DNA of 64,000 nt from Pseudomonas sp. KU26590 (GCF_026153515.1 NZ_CP110644.1:4369501-4433500), one strand, 5' to 3'; positions 25,546 through 35,208 are shown, numbered from the stretch's first letter. Notes: a model not told the origin generated them from the letters alone. Numbers and translations: made by a program.

Positions 25546-27396
25546 TCAGGGCTGCCAGAGGGTCTGGCTGCCTTCGAGCTTGCGATCCAGAAAACTCGCC
25601 GCACTGATCAGCGCCAGATGGCTGAGGGCTTGCGGCGTGTTACCCAAGTGGTGGCCGTGGGCGTCGAACTCCTCGGCATACAGGCCCAGGGGGTTGGCGT
25701 AGCGCAGTAGCTGTTCGAACTCCAGATGCGCCTGCTCCACCCGCCCGGCGCGTGCCAGGCACTCGACGTACCAGAACGAACAGGCAACAAACGCGCCTTC
25801 CTCACCCTCAAGGCCGTCCTGATGGTCATCGTCATTGCGATAGCGGAACACCATACCGTCGCGCACCAGCGTGCGTTCGATCGCGTCCAGGGTCTTCAGC
25901 CACTTGGGATCACTGGCACCGACGAAGCGCACCAGCGGCATCAGCAACATGGACGCGTCCAGATTCTTGCTGCCCTTGTGCTGGACGAAATGGCCCAGAT
26001 CGGCGTCCCAGAAGTTTTCCCAGATGTCATCGTGGATGGCCTGCCGCGCCTTGTTCCAGCGCTCGAACGGTGCCGGCAGCGAGCGTTTCAACGACAGGCG
26101 TATGGCCCGGTCCAATGCCACCCAGCACATTAGCCGTGAATGCAGAAAATGCTGATCGGCGCCGCGCATTTCCCAGATTCCGACGTCCTTGCTGTTCCAG
26201 GTTTCGCACAGCTCGTTGACCAGCCGGGTGACGTGCTTCCAGCCCTCGTGGGAAATGGCCTCACCGTATTTGTTGGCCAGGTACACCGCGTCGAGCAGCT
26301 CGCCGTAGATGTCCAGCTGCGTCTGCTTGTAGGCCTCGTTGCCGATTCGCACGGGTGAAGCGCCGCCGTAGCCACTGAGGTGATCCAGTTCTTCTTCGGG
26401 CAATTCCTCGCGGCCGTCCAGCGCATAGAGAATGCCGAGCTTGTTGGCGTCTTCACAGCAGTCGCCCATGCGCTCGCGCACCCAGTGCATGAAGGCGTTG
26501 GCTTCCTGGGTGTACCCCAGGCGCACGAAGGCATAGACGGTAAAAGATGCGTCGCGAATCCACGTGTAGCGGTAGTCCCAATTGCGCTCGCCGCCCTCTT
26601 CTTCCGGCAGGCCGAAGGTCGCCGCAGCGACGATGCCACCATGCTTGCGCGAGGTCAGCAGCTTGAGCGCCAGGGCCGAACGGTTGACCACTTCACGCCA
26701 GCGCCCACGGTAATTGGAATGCCGGCTCCAGTGCTGCCAGTAGTTGACGGTAGTTTTCAAATCGCAGTCGCAGTTGGTGGCCTTCACCAGCGGATCGTCA
26801 GCGCCGCCGAGCATGAACTCGACCACATCGCCCTGTTTCATCTCGAACTCAGCCACCGCCGCCTGGCCTTCTAGGGTCATTTCGGTGGTCGCCGCCAGAC
26901 GCATGGCAGGCTGGCCTTCAGCCTCAAAACGGATGTCCAGACCGTCCATCTGCGCGGTGGTGTCAGCACGGCTGTAATCGTGGCGCACCCGGCAGAGCAT
27001 GCGCACGGCTGTTTGACCGTGACGAACATGGATGCGGCGAATCAGGCGCGGCAGGTTGTCGACTTCCGAGGCGATGGGCATCAGGTCGGTGACCTCAACA
27101 ACCGCGTCCTCGGCAATCCAGCGCGTCATCAGCACGTTGGTTTCCGGCAGGTACAGCTGCTGGCGGCGGGCGTCCGGGAGGATCGGCGCCAGCTGGAAAA
27201 TCCCCGCGTCGGGGGTGTCCAGCAGCGCAGTGAAGATGCTCGGGCTGTCGAAGTCGGGCCAGCAGCAGAAGTCGATGCTGCCGGTGTCGGCCACCAGCGC
27301 CGCACTGCGCATGTCGCCAATGATGCCGTGGTTTTCGATGGCGTTCTGCGGTTCTTGCTCGGTCTGATCGTCCGGATTCGCAGTATGTTCAGCCAT
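25546..27396 (-). CDS. Glycoside hydrolase family 15 protein
   Basis: A 616-aa cytoplasmic (no signal peptide) GH15 enzyme; family members are glucoamylases, glucodextranases or trehalases. The N-terminal beta-sandwich domain starts at about GIIGDMRSAALVADTGSIDF. The (alpha/alpha)6 barrel contains WDYRYTWIRDASFTVYAF, HLSGYGGASPVRIGNEA, VGIWEMRGADQHF and EEGAFVACSFWYVECLA, which include the two acidic catalytic positions. It overlaps the SDR gene by 8 bases. Trehalase or another alpha-glucosidase activity is possible; substrate is inferred only. Confidence 0.9.
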   Translation of the reverse strand: MAEHTANPDDQTEQEPQNAIENHGIIGDMRSAALVADTGSIDFCCWPDFDSPSIFTALLDTPDAGIFQLAPILPDARRQQLYLPETNVLMTRWIAEDAVVEVTDLMPIASEVDNLPRLIRRIHVRHGQTAVRMLCRVRHDYSRADTTAQMDGLDIRFEAEGQPAMRLAATTEMTLEGQAAVAEFEMKQGDVVEFMLGGADDPLVKATNCDCDLKTTVNYWQHWSRHSNYRGRWREVVNRSALALKLLTSRKHGGIVAAATFGLPEEEGGERNWDYRYTWIRDASFTVYAFVRLGYTQEANAFMHWVRERMGDCCEDANKLGILYALDGREELPEEELDHLSGYGGASPVRIGNEAYKQTQLDIYGELLDAVYLANKYGEAISHEGWKHVTRLVNELCETWNSKDVGIWEMRGADQHFLHSRLMCWVALDRAIRLSLKRSLPAPFERWNKARQAIHDDIWENFWDADLGHFVQHKGSKNLDASMLLMPLVRFVGASDPKWLKTLDAIERTLVRDGMVFRYRNDDDHQDGLEGEEGAFVACSFWYVECLARAGRVEQAHLEFEQLLRYANPLGLYAEEFDAHGHHLGNTPQALSHLALISAASFLDRKLEGSQTLWQP

Positions 27397-28189
27397 TGTT
27401 GCGGAACTCCGGATAGAGGCTCATGCCACCGTCGATGAACAGCGTCGTGCCATGCACATAGTCGGAGGCATCCGAGGCCAGCCAGACGATGGCGTTGGCC
27501 ACATCATCGGCCTCGCCCACCCGGCCGTACGGGATCAGCTCCAGCAGTTTCTTCTCGGCGTCGCCGCTGGTGGCTTTGGTGTTGATGGCCGTGCGAATCG
27601 CCCCCGGCGCGATGCTGTTGACGCGGATGCGTTGCTCGCCCACCTCTTGGGCAATGCTGCGCATCAGCAGATCGACGCCGCCTTTGGAGGCGGCGTAATT
27701 GACGTGGCCGGCCCACGGGATGACCTGATGCACCGAGCTCATGTGAATGATCTTGCCCCGGGCGCGTGACACCTCGGGGCGGATGTCCTGCTTGGCGAAC
27801 TGCCGCACCGCAGCGCGGGCGCAGAGGAACTGCCCGGTGAGATTGACGTTGATGACAGTGTTCCAGTCTTCGAGGGTCAGGTCGGCGAAGGCGGCATCCT
27901 TCTGCAGCCCGGAATTGGCGACAAGGATGTCCAGCCGGCCAAACGCCTTGAGGGTCTCGGCGAACAGCTTTTCCACGTCCTGCTCGTTGGAGACGTCGGC
28001 GCCAATGGCGATGGCCTGGCCGCCGGCATCAATGATTTCTTGCGCGAGCTTCTGCGCTGGTTCGGGTTGCGAGTGGTAGTTGATCACCACTGCCGCGCCG
28101 GACGCCGCCAGCCCTCTGGCCGCGCCGGCACCCAGTCCGGAACTCGCGCCGGTGACGAGGGCGACCTGGCCTTTCAAGGAAATCTGCAT
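27389..28189 (-). CDS. SDR-family glucose 1-dehydrogenase-like oxidoreductase
   Basis: A 266-aa classical short-chain dehydrogenase. It has the cofactor loop TGASSGLGAGAARGL, NSG near 92, the catalytic Ser in MSSVHQ and YAASK (Tyr/Lys), and the C-terminal GTTLFIDGGMSLYPEF, similar to Bacillus-type glucose 1-dehydrogenases. The 8-base overlap with the GH15 gene implies coupled translation, consistent with release of glucose by the hydrolase and its oxidation here. That pathway is inference. Confidence 0.87.
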   Translation of the reverse strand: MQISLKGQVALVTGASSGLGAGAARGLAASGAAVVINYHSQPEPAQKLAQEIIDAGGQAIAIGADVSNEQDVEKLFAETLKAFGRLDILVANSGLQKDAAFADLTLEDWNTVINVNLTGQFLCARAAVRQFAKQDIRPEVSRARGKIIHMSSVHQVIPWAGHVNYAASKGGVDLLMRSIAQEVGEQRIRVNSIAPGAIRTAINTKATSGDAEKKLLELIPYGRVGEADDVANAIVWLASDASDYVHGTTLFIDGGMSLYPEFRNNG

Positions 28190-28350
28190 GGAATGTGGAG
28201 CCTCATGGTGAGCGTTTTAATGCTGACTCATGGGGTTCTGCTGAAGTTCATCGGGAAAGGTTCGCCTGATGGCAAAACCGCTGCGGGCTCTGGCGTTGGC
28301 AGGCAAGGTTTGAATAGTCACGCCGCAAAATCGTGGCGGCCCGGACTGTC

Positions 28351-28556
28351 TCTTCCCGGCTGAAGCCGGTCCTACTAAATGTACGCATACACCTGTAGGA
28401 ATGGCTTTAGCCGGAAAGGCGTCAGGAGCCATACCGCAAAATCCACGGTGCACAGACTGGCCTCTTCCCGGCTGAAGCCGGTCCTACAATTCGCGGTCCG
28501 GCCCGTCCCACCAAGAGCATGCGTATCCCAGTAGGACTGGCTTTAGCCGGGAAGGC
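28351..28556. repeat. Cluster of four REP units
   Basis: Units at about 28351-28376, 28393-28420, 28463-28489 and 28530-28556 alternate in orientation (CCCGGCTGAAGCCGGTCCTA versus TAGGACTGGCTTTAGCCGGG). They occupy most of the 458-base gap between the SDR gene and the LysR gene; nothing else is recognised there. Confidence 0.9.
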
Positions 28557-28647
28557 TGGACGGCGAACGACCGCGCTCCATAAACTGCGTCCATCTGTCG
28601 CAGACCTCTACAGCAGGGTGACGAATGTCGGGCAATGGGGACGATGT

Positions 28648-29571
28648 ATGAATCGCAATGAGCTGCGCAAGGCCGACATCAACCTGATGGTGGTGTTCGA
28701 GACCTTGATGCAGGAGCGTAACGTGACCCGCGCCGCCGAAAAGCTGTTTCTCGGCCAACCCACCATTAGCGCTGCCCTCAACCGACTGCGGGCGCTGTTC
28801 AATGACCCGCTGTTCATTCGCGTCGGTCACCGGATGGAGCCCACGGCGCGGGCCAACGAGATCATCAGTCACCTGTCGCCGGCGCTGGACGCGATGTCCG
28901 TGGCCCTGAGCCTCACGCGGGAGTTCGATCCGGCCAGCAGCGACATGACCTTCCGCATCGGGCTGTCCGACGACGTCGAATACAGCCTGTTGCCGCCGAT
29001 GCTGCGCGCGATCCGTGAAGAAGCGCCGGGCATCGTGCTGGTGATCAAGCAGGTCAATTTCTGGAATGTCTCGGAGCTGCTCATGTCGGGCGACATCACC
29101 GTCGGCGTCTGCCTGACCCGTGAGCTGCCGGCCAACGCCAAGCGGAAACTGCTGCGCAGTGTGCAGCCAATGGTGGTGCGGGCCGACTCGTCGCCTGAGC
29201 CGATTACCCTGGACGAATACTGCACGCGGCCCCACGTCGTGGTGTCCCACGTGGCGAACATTTCGAGTTTCGCGGATGAGTGGCTGGCGGCGATCGGACG
29301 CAAACGCACCGCCGTGCTGTCGGTGCCGCAATACAGCACGTTGCCGGCGTTGATGGAGGGGACGGATCTGCTGTGCAACTTGCCGGATCACCTGACCCGG
29401 GCCATGGCCCGAACCGGACTGCGCGGCGAGCCGCTGCCGTTCGTGACGCCGAATCTGGAGCTGTCGATGGTCTGGCTCAGCGTCATGGACACCGACCCCG
29501 CCGAACGCTGGCTGCGCAAGCGGCTGGAAGCGTTCATGGGGGATTCAGGCGCTACCAGCGTCGCTCCGTAG
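28648..29571 (+). CDS. LysR-family transcriptional regulator
   Basis: A 307-aa regulator. The N-terminal helix-turn-helix reads DINLMVVFETLMQERNVTRA then GQPTISAALNRLRALFNDPLF, resembling the NodD/PnbR-like branch. The effector domain runs from about 90 on. ATG 28648 follows GGGGACGATGT; the frame is open upstream only through REP sequence. Neighbouring genes on both sides are separated by REPs, so its target cannot be inferred. Confidence 0.9.
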   Translation: MNRNELRKADINLMVVFETLMQERNVTRAAEKLFLGQPTISAALNRLRALFNDPLFIRVGHRMEPTARANEIISHLSPALDAMSVALSLTREFDPASSDMTFRIGLSDDVEYSLLPPMLRAIREEAPGIVLVIKQVNFWNVSELLMSGDITVGVCLTRELPANAKRKLLRSVQPMVVRADSSPEPITLDEYCTRPHVVVSHVANISSFADEWLAAIGRKRTAVLSVPQYSTLPALMEGTDLLCNLPDHLTRAMARTGLRGEPLPFVTPNLELSMVWLSVMDTDPAERWLRKRLEAFMGDSGATSVAP

Positions 29572-29577
29572 CGCCTG

Positions 29578-29717
29578 ACGCCTTCCCGGCTAAAGCCGGT
29601 CCTACAAACCACCGCACAAATGTAGGACCGGCTTCAGCCGGGAAGAGGCCGGTTTGAACACCCACACATCTGCGGTGTGACGCCCGACGCTTTCCCGGCT
29701 AAAGCCGGTCCCACTAA
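29578..29717. repeat. Three REP units between the LysR gene and pstB
   Basis: CCCGGCTAAAGCCGGTCCTA, its inverse TAGGACCGGCTTCAGCCGGG, and a third CCCGGCTAAAGCCGGTCCCA. They lie between convergent genes and may end both transcripts. Confidence 0.9.
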
Positions 29718-29746
29718 AACCTCTTGCAGCGCCAGCAATATCCCAA

Positions 29747-30526
29747 TCAGCCAAAACGACCGGTGATGTAATCCTCGGTCTGGGTCTTGGACGGCTTGGT
29801 GAAGATGGTGTCGGTGTCGCCGTGCTCGATCAGTTCGCCCATGAACATGAACGCGGTGTAGTCCGAGCACCGCGCAGCCTGTTGCATGTTGTGGGTGACG
29901 ATGATCACGGTGAACTGCTCTTTGAGCTCGGTGATCAGCTGTTCGATGCGACCGGTGGAGATCGGGTCGAGGGCTGAAGTCGGTTCGTCGAGCAGCAGCA
30001 CTTCCGGGCGCAGCGCGATGGTGCGGGCGATGCACAGACGCTGTTGCTGACCACCGGACAGGCTCTGGGCGCTCTGCTTGAGCTTGTCTTTGACTTCATC
30101 CCACAACGCCGCGCCGCGCAGGGCCTGCTCGACGCGCTCTTCCATCTCGCGACGGGAGAGCTTCTCGTGGTGACGCACGGCGTAGGCGATGTTGTCGTAG
30201 ATCGACATCGGGAACGGCACCGGCTTCTGGAACACCATGCCGACGTTGCTGCGCAGGCGGTTCATCGAGTAGCCCGGGGCGAGAATGTTCTCCCCGTTGA
30301 GCATCACTTCGCCTTTGGCTTCCTGTTTCGGGTACATCGAGTAAATGCGGTTGAACACGCGCAGCAGCGTTGACTTGCCGCAGCCGGACGGCCCGATGAT
30401 CGCGGTGATGCGCTTCTCGGGGATGATCATGTCGACCGACTTCAGCGAGCGCTGAGTGCCGTAGAAGAAATCGAGACCGCGTACCTGGATTTTGGTTTTT
30501 TCGTCGGCGAGGGAAAGGTTGTTCAT
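29747..30526 (-). CDS. pstB: Phosphate ABC transporter ATP-binding protein
   Basis: The ATPase (259 aa) of the high-affinity phosphate importer. Walker A is GPSGCGKST, the signature [14 protein letters not shown], Walker [16 protein letters not shown]; the start domain [16 protein letters not shown] is PstB-like. Its ATG overlaps the pstA stop by one base. It is the last gene of the operon; the usual phoU does not follow, as REPs and a convergent LysR gene come next. Confidence 0.95.
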   Translation of the reverse strand: MNNLSLADEKTKIQVRGLDFFYGTQRSLKSVDMIIPEKRITAIIGPSGCGKSTLLRVFNRIYSMYPKQEAKGEVMLNGENILAPGYSMNRLRSNVGMVFQKPVPFPMSIYDNIAYAVRHHEKLSRREMEERVEQALRGAALWDEVKDKLKQSAQSLSGGQQQRLCIARTIALRPEVLLLDEPTSALDPISTGRIEQLITELKEQFTVIIVTHNMQQAARCSDYTAFMFMGELIEHGDTDTIFTKPSKTQTEDYITGRFG

Positions 30527-31404
30527 CAGGACGCCCTATTGCGCAAAAGGAGAAGACGGGAACTGAGGCTCAGAACCAGTACAAACATGGTCATAATCAA
30601 GGCGCCGGCCCAGGCCAGGGAGTGCCAGTCATCGAACGGACTCATCGCGTACTGGAAAATCACCACAGGCACGCTTGCGATCGGTTTGAGGAGGTCACTG
30701 CTCCAGAACTGGTTGCCGAAGGCGGTGAACAGCAACGGCGCGGTTTCGCCGGTGATGCGCGCCAGCGCCAACAGGATGCCCGTCACTACGCCGGCCTTGG
30801 CCGCACGCAGGACAATCTGCAAGGTCAGTTTCCATTGCGGTACACCCAGCGCCAATGCGGCTTCGCGCATGGTCGAGGGTTGCAGCTGAAGCATTTCGTC
30901 GGTGGTTCGCACCACCACCGGGATCACCAGCAGGGCGAGTGCCAGGGCACCGGCGAAGGCGGAAAAACCGACCTGGTGGTTAGTCACGGCGCTGAGGGGA
31001 AGGATCACCGCGGTGTACACGAACAGACCGAGCACGATCGACGGCGCCGACAGCAGAATGTCGTTGATGAAGCGCACCGCGTTGCCCAGCTTGGTGTTGC
31101 GGGCAAACTCTGCCAGCCAGATACCGGCCATCAAACCAATCGGCGTGCCGATCAGCAGGCCGATACCGGACATCAGGATGCTGCCGTAAAAGGCGTTCGC
31201 CAGACCGCCCGATGAGCCCGGTGGCGGGGTCATTTCAGTGAACAGACGCAGGTTCAGCGCTTCGAACCCGTTGACGATCGTGGTCAGCAGAATCCACACC
31301 AGCCACAACAGGCCAAAGGCCGTTGCGGCGCAACTGAGGACCATCGCAATCTTGTTCTTGATCGCGCGGGAGCGGTACAGGTTTTCGTTATCGGCCTTAC
31401 TCAT
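30526..31404 (-). CDS. pstA: Phosphate ABC transporter permease PstA
   Basis: An inner-membrane permease (292 aa) with about six helices, for example [21 protein letters not shown] and the loop [20 protein letters not shown]. The EAA-type cytoplasmic loop is [20 protein letters not shown]. It starts in a 4-base ATGA overlap with the pstC stop and pairs with PstC. The length is that of the compact, E. coli-like form rather than the longer PstA found in the other Pseudomonas phosphate operon. Confidence 0.94.
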   Translation of the reverse strand: MSKADNENLYRSRAIKNKIAMVLSCAATAFGLLWLVWILLTTIVNGFEALNLRLFTEMTPPPGSSGGLANAFYGSILMSGIGLLIGTPIGLMAGIWLAEFARNTKLGNAVRFINDILLSAPSIVLGLFVYTAVILPLSAVTNHQVGFSAFAGALALALLVIPVVVRTTDEMLQLQPSTMREAALALGVPQWKLTLQIVLRAAKAGVVTGILLALARITGETAPLLFTAFGNQFWSSDLLKPIASVPVVIFQYAMSPFDDWHSLAWAGALIMTMFVLVLSLSSRLLLLRNRAS

Positions 31405-32396
31405 AGACCCTCCTTGCGCGACAGACGAGAGAGCATCAGACGGGCGATCGCCAGCACGATGAAGGTAACGACGAACAGCAGAAAGCCCAGGGCAATCAGC
31501 GCAGAACGGTGCAGGTCGGTGTAGGCCTCGCTGAACTCGTTGGCGATCACCGAGGCGATCGAGCTGCTCGGCATCATCAGCGATGCCGAGAACTGGTGGG
31601 CGTTGCCCAACACGAAGGTCACCGCCATGGTTTCACCGAGCGCACGGCCCAGCCCCAGGAACACACCGCCGACCACCGCAGAGCGGGTGTAAGGCAGGAC
31701 GATGTCCCAGACCACTTCCCAGGTCGTGCCGCCCAGTGCGTACGCTGACTCTTTAAGGGCAATGGGTACGCTGCGGAACACTTCGGTCATGACCGAGGTG
31801 ATGAACGGGATAATCATGATCGCCAGCACGATGCCGGCGGTGAGCATGCCGATGCCCAGCGGCGGGCCCTGAAACACGGGGCCGATCAATGGCAGCGCAC
31901 CCAGGTTGTCGTTGATCCACGGGGCCATGTACTGCGCCATGAACGGGCCGAACACGAACAGGCCCCACATGCCATAGATGATCGAAGGAATGCCCGCCAG
32001 CAGTTCCACCGCCGAAGCGATGGGCATGCGCAACCAGGGCGGTGCGACTTCAGTCAGAAAAACCGCGATGCCGAAGCTCACCGGAACGGCGATCAGCAGC
32101 GCGAGAAAGGAGGTCACCAGAGTGCCGTAGATCGGCACCAGTGCGCCGAACTTGCCGTTGACCACGTCCCATTCGGTACTGGTCAGAAATTCGAAGCCAA
32201 AGGTCTTGAACGCCAGGGCACCGCCCCAGAGTGTCGAGCCGGCGATACTCGCCAGCAACAGCAGCACCAACAGAGCCGCTCCCAGCATCGTGCGCCGAAA
32301 CCAGGCGTCGTGTCGGTGATCGCGGGCCGCGCGTTTATCGCTCTCGGATATTGCATCCGGAATCACAGCGGACATGTATTGGGTGTTCTCAGTCAT
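31401..32396 (-). CDS. pstC: Phosphate ABC transporter permease PstC
   Basis: A 331-aa inner-membrane permease with six main helices (LGAALLVLLLLASIAGSTLW first; LLIAVPVSFGIAVFLTEVAPPWLR; GIPSIIYGMWGLFVFGPFM) and the coupling loop KESAYALGGTTWEVVWDIVL. ATG 32396 is used; MSAVIP seven codons later is an alternative. It lies 70 bases downstream of pstS and is coupled to pstA. Confidence 0.94.
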   Translation of the reverse strand: MTENTQYMSAVIPDAISESDKRAARDHRHDAWFRRTMLGAALLVLLLLASIAGSTLWGGALAFKTFGFEFLTSTEWDVVNGKFGALVPIYGTLVTSFLALLIAVPVSFGIAVFLTEVAPPWLRMPIASAVELLAGIPSIIYGMWGLFVFGPFMAQYMAPWINDNLGALPLIGPVFQGPPLGIGMLTAGIVLAIMIIPFITSVMTEVFRSVPIALKESAYALGGTTWEVVWDIVLPYTRSAVVGGVFLGLGRALGETMAVTFVLGNAHQFSASLMMPSSSIASVIANEFSEAYTDLHRSALIALGFLLFVVTFIVLAIARLMLSRLSRKEGL

Positions 32397-32466
32397 GGTA
32401 GGTCCACTCGCAAGGAAACCCTGTCAACGAGCGCTCGGTGACAGGGGTTAGCCGGATAACGTCGAG

Positions 32467-33486
32467 TTACTTTTTGAACTCGGTTTTCCAGTAGTCTTCG
32501 ATCTTGCTGACCAGCGAGGCAGGCAGAGGTACGTATTCCAGTTTTTCAGCGGAGCTCTGGCCTTTTTCCAGGGACCATTTGAAGAAGTCGAAAGCCGCCT
32601 TGCTCTTCTCGGCGTTTTTCGGTTCCTTGTACATGATGATCCAGGTGGTCGCGGTGATCGGCCATGCCGTCTTGCCCGGCGCGTTGGTCATGATCAGGTT
32701 AAAGTCTTTGGCGTTGGCCCAATCAGCGGTGTCAGCAGCAGCGGCGAAGGCTTTGGCGTCAGGCTTGATGAACTCGCCCGCAGCGTTCTGCAGTTGGGTG
32801 TAAGCAATTTTGTTCTGGGTAGCGTAGGAGTACTCGACGTAACCGATCGAACCCTTGATCTGTTTTACGTAGGCAGACACACCTTCGTTACCCTTGCCGC
32901 CCACGCCCACTGGCCATTGAACGGCCGAGCCGGTACCTGGACCCGATTTCCATGCGTCGCTGACTTTGGTCAGGTAGCTGGTGAAGTTGAAGGAAGTGCC
33001 CGAGCCGTCCGAACGGTGAACCACGGTGATGGCGGTTTCTGGCAGTTTTACGCCCGAGTTCAGTGCGACGATCGCAGGATCGTTCCACTTGGTGATTTTG
33101 CCCTGGAAGATGTCGGCGAGAACCTGGCCGCTCAGCTTCACGCCGTTGGCTTCGATCCCTTCCAGGTTGACGATCGGCACGATACCGCCGATCACGCTTG
33201 GGAACTGACCCAGGCCAGCGGCCTTGAGGTCATCAGCCGACATCGGGGCGTCGGACGCGCCGAAATCTACGGTTGCCGCCTTGATCTGAGCGATACCGCC
33301 GCCCGAACCGATCGACTGGTAGTTGATACGGTTGTCAGCGGTTTTGCTGTATTCCTGCGACCACTGAGAGATAACCGGGAATACGAAACTCGAACCAGCG
33401 CCCGTCACATCAACGGCGTGTGCCATACCCGACAGGCACATCGAAGCCATCAGAAGCGACAGGCGTTTTTTAGTCAGCAGAATCAC
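32467..33486 (-). CDS. pstS: Periplasmic phosphate-binding protein
   Basis: A 339-aa periplasmic protein that captures inorganic phosphate. It has a signal peptide (KKRLSLLMASMCLSGMAHA), then VTGAGSSFVFPVISQW, the phosphate-binding loops YQSIGSGGGIAQI and DFGASDAPMS, and HRSDGSGTSFNFTSYL. The GTG start at 33486 has GAGG 8 bases upstream. A candidate Pho box lies about 75 bases upstream. First gene of pstSCAB. Confidence 0.95.
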   Translation of the reverse strand: MILLTKKRLSLLMASMCLSGMAHAVDVTGAGSSFVFPVISQWSQEYSKTADNRINYQSIGSGGGIAQIKAATVDFGASDAPMSADDLKAAGLGQFPSVIGGIVPIVNLEGIEANGVKLSGQVLADIFQGKITKWNDPAIVALNSGVKLPETAITVVHRSDGSGTSFNFTSYLTKVSDAWKSGPGTGSAVQWPVGVGGKGNEGVSAYVKQIKGSIGYVEYSYATQNKIAYTQLQNAAGEFIKPDAKAFAAAADTADWANAKDFNLIMTNAPGKTAWPITATTWIIMYKEPKNAEKSKAAFDFFKWSLEKGQSSAEKLEYVPLPASLVSKIEDYWKTEFKK

Positions 33487-33559
33487 GGCAATACCTCAAC
33501 AAGAGAATTTTGTGTGTGTGGTCACAGTTGACGACCCGAGGCAGATTTAAAACCGGAAA

Positions 33560-33578
33560 CATTTCTGTTTGATGACAG
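33560..33578 (-). promoter_or_regulatory. Candidate Pho box upstream of pstS
   Basis: Read on the minus strand, CTGTCATCAAACAGAAATG. The first half matches the PhoB half-site CTGTCAT; the second half is weak. A further CTGTCA lies on the other strand at 33609-33614. Position relative to pstS fits PhoB control. Confidence 0.4.
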
Positions 33579-33599
33579 TCTTGAGACCGCGCGCAAAAA

Positions 33600-33902
33600 C
33601 GGAGGCGTCTGTCAGCCTTTTCCTACATTGCGTAAAAATGAAACCCCCGGTTTCATTGGCTGAGGCCGAAGTTGTCTAGGCGGAGGGAATTTAATAGCAA
33701 TGCGCCACATATCTCCCCGGCTGGCGTCATTTGTGGCAATTCTTTGACGGCACAGGCGCTGCCCTAGAGGCGTGCAGGCGTGTGGAGCTCCTGAATGCCA
33801 TCGCCCAAGGCATGCGTTCCGAAGGAATGTGTGTCGAGACTTTGCGGTTGGGGTCTTTACCACCGAGCACGCTTGCTCTGGGACGCGATGGCTGATGTCG
33901 GG
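33600..33902. other. Spacer between pstS control region and beta-lactamase gene, nothing recognised
   Basis: An open frame at 33612-33863 (minus) has no ribosome site or family motif and unusual composition, so no gene is called. No REP element is present here. Confidence 0.55.
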
Positions 33903-34793
33903 CTAAATCGCTGCAGCCAAACGCCCGATGTCCGCCATCAGCGCATTGATCTGATCACCGCTGGCTTTTGAGCCGGTGTAATAAGCCGTGAGCAGAATGG
34001 GCGGCCGGTCGCCGGGCCAGATAACGGCCACATCGTGACTGGCGTTGTTGGCCCCCGAACCGGTTTTATCGCCGACGCGCCAGCTGCCGGGGAGACCCGC
34101 GCGCAGTTTCTTGTCGCCGGTCTGGTTGTTCACCAGCCACGCCGTCAGCTGATCGCGGGACGGCAGCGTCAGTTCGTCGCCCAGCACCAGGGTGTTCAGC
34201 GTTTGCAGCATGGCGACGGGCGTGGTGGTGTCGCGCGGGTCCCCTGGCCGGTTCTCATTCAGGTCGGGCTCGCGTCGGTCGAGGCGGGTTTGCGTGTCAC
34301 CCATCGAACGCAACCAGGCGGTCAGACCGTTCGGACCGCCCATGCTGTCGAGTAGCAAATTCGCCGCAGTGTTGTCGCTCAGCGTCATCGCCGCCTCGCA
34401 CAGCGAACCGACGCTCAGGCCTTGCCCGCCGACGTGCAGCTCGGTGGTGGGTGAATACGCTACCAGTTGCTCGGCGGAATAGACGATACGCCGCGACAGG
34501 TCTTCCTGCTTTTGATCGACCCGCGTCAACACATGGGCGGCAGCCAGGCATTTGAAGGTGCTGCACAGGGCAAAGCGCTCATCGCCGCGATGGCTGATCA
34601 GACGCTGGCTGGCCGTGTCCAGAATGGCAACCCCCAGCCGGCCGCCGTGACGACGTTCGAGGTCGGCCAGTTGCTGCTCAATGACTGGGTCGGAAGACGC
34701 CCCGGAGCGACGCTCGGCGGCCAGTGAGGGAAGGCTCAATAATGAGGGCACAGCCAGCAACGATGCGCCGAGGAGGGTTCTGCGGGTGATCAA
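33903..34793 (-). CDS. Class A beta-lactamase with Tat signal
   Basis: A periplasmic serine beta-lactamase (296 aa). TTG 34793 is chosen: AAGGA lies 8 bases upstream and it starts a twin-arginine signal (MITRRTLLGASLLA). All class A blocks are present: STFK (Ser78, Lys81), SDN (139-141), REPDLN (Glu175) and KTGSG (243-247). The residue before the nucleophile is Cys and the one after KTG is Ser, as in CTX-M-type enzymes; there is no partner Cys two residues after KTG, so the carbapenemase disulfide is absent. No ampR-like regulator is adjacent. It appears to be a chromosomal, resident gene. Confidence 0.93.
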   Translation of the reverse strand: MITRRTLLGASLLAVPSLLSLPSLAAERRSGASSDPVIEQQLADLERRHGGRLGVAILDTASQRLISHRGDERFALCSTFKCLAAAHVLTRVDQKQEDLSRRIVYSAEQLVAYSPTTELHVGGQGLSVGSLCEAAMTLSDNTAANLLLDSMGGPNGLTAWLRSMGDTQTRLDRREPDLNENRPGDPRDTTTPVAMLQTLNTLVLGDELTLPSRDQLTAWLVNNQTGDKKLRAGLPGSWRVGDKTGSGANNASHDVAVIWPGDRPPILLTAYYTGSKASGDQINALMADIGRLAAAI

Positions 34794-34975
34794 GATGAAC
34801 GTCCTTGTGAAGGGGCAACGAGCGCCGCACGGCGACTGGCAACTCACCCCGGGGGGAGATGAGACACCGGTGAGCCACTGCGAACGGTGGGTAAACCGGC
34901 GCATATCATCCGACCAGACGCTGCCTCATTTCAACCATTGCCAGGGCGAACTTCCTGCTCGCCCTGCCGTTGCGG

Positions 34976-35179
34976 TTATCGCGGCCGCTCAAATCCCGAC
35001 ACCGAACGCACCCACATGAACAGCCGCAGGGTCGCCGGATTGTCGATGGGCTCATGGCTTGCCGCCAACTCGCCGGCCAGGGACGCCAGCGACTGCGGCA
35101 ATAACCAGGAGATCTCCTGCTCGGTTGCCTGATAGGGCATCGGGGTTTCATCTTTCTCCAACGCTGGCCATGGGTTCAT
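34976..35179 (-). CDS. Small hypothetical protein
   Basis: A 67-aa acidic protein (MNPWPALEKDETPMPYQATE at the start) that I do not recognise. ATG 35179 follows GGGAGAGACGGCG. It has no signal peptide or obvious motif; the mid part is a helix-rich LPQSLASLAGELAASH. It lies 29 bases after the fused flavoprotein gene on the same strand, so it may be cotranscribed. Confidence 0.55.
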   Translation of the reverse strand: MNPWPALEKDETPMPYQATEQEISWLLPQSLASLAGELAASHEPIDNPATLRLFMWVRSVSGFERPR

Positions 35180-35208
35180 CGCCGTCTCTCCCGCACACGC
35201 ATGGATGG

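Noticed and set aside
33612..33863. 83-codon open frame on the minus strand upstream of pstS
   Set aside because: No ribosome site, no motif, Arg/Pro-rich composition unlike neighbouring genes.
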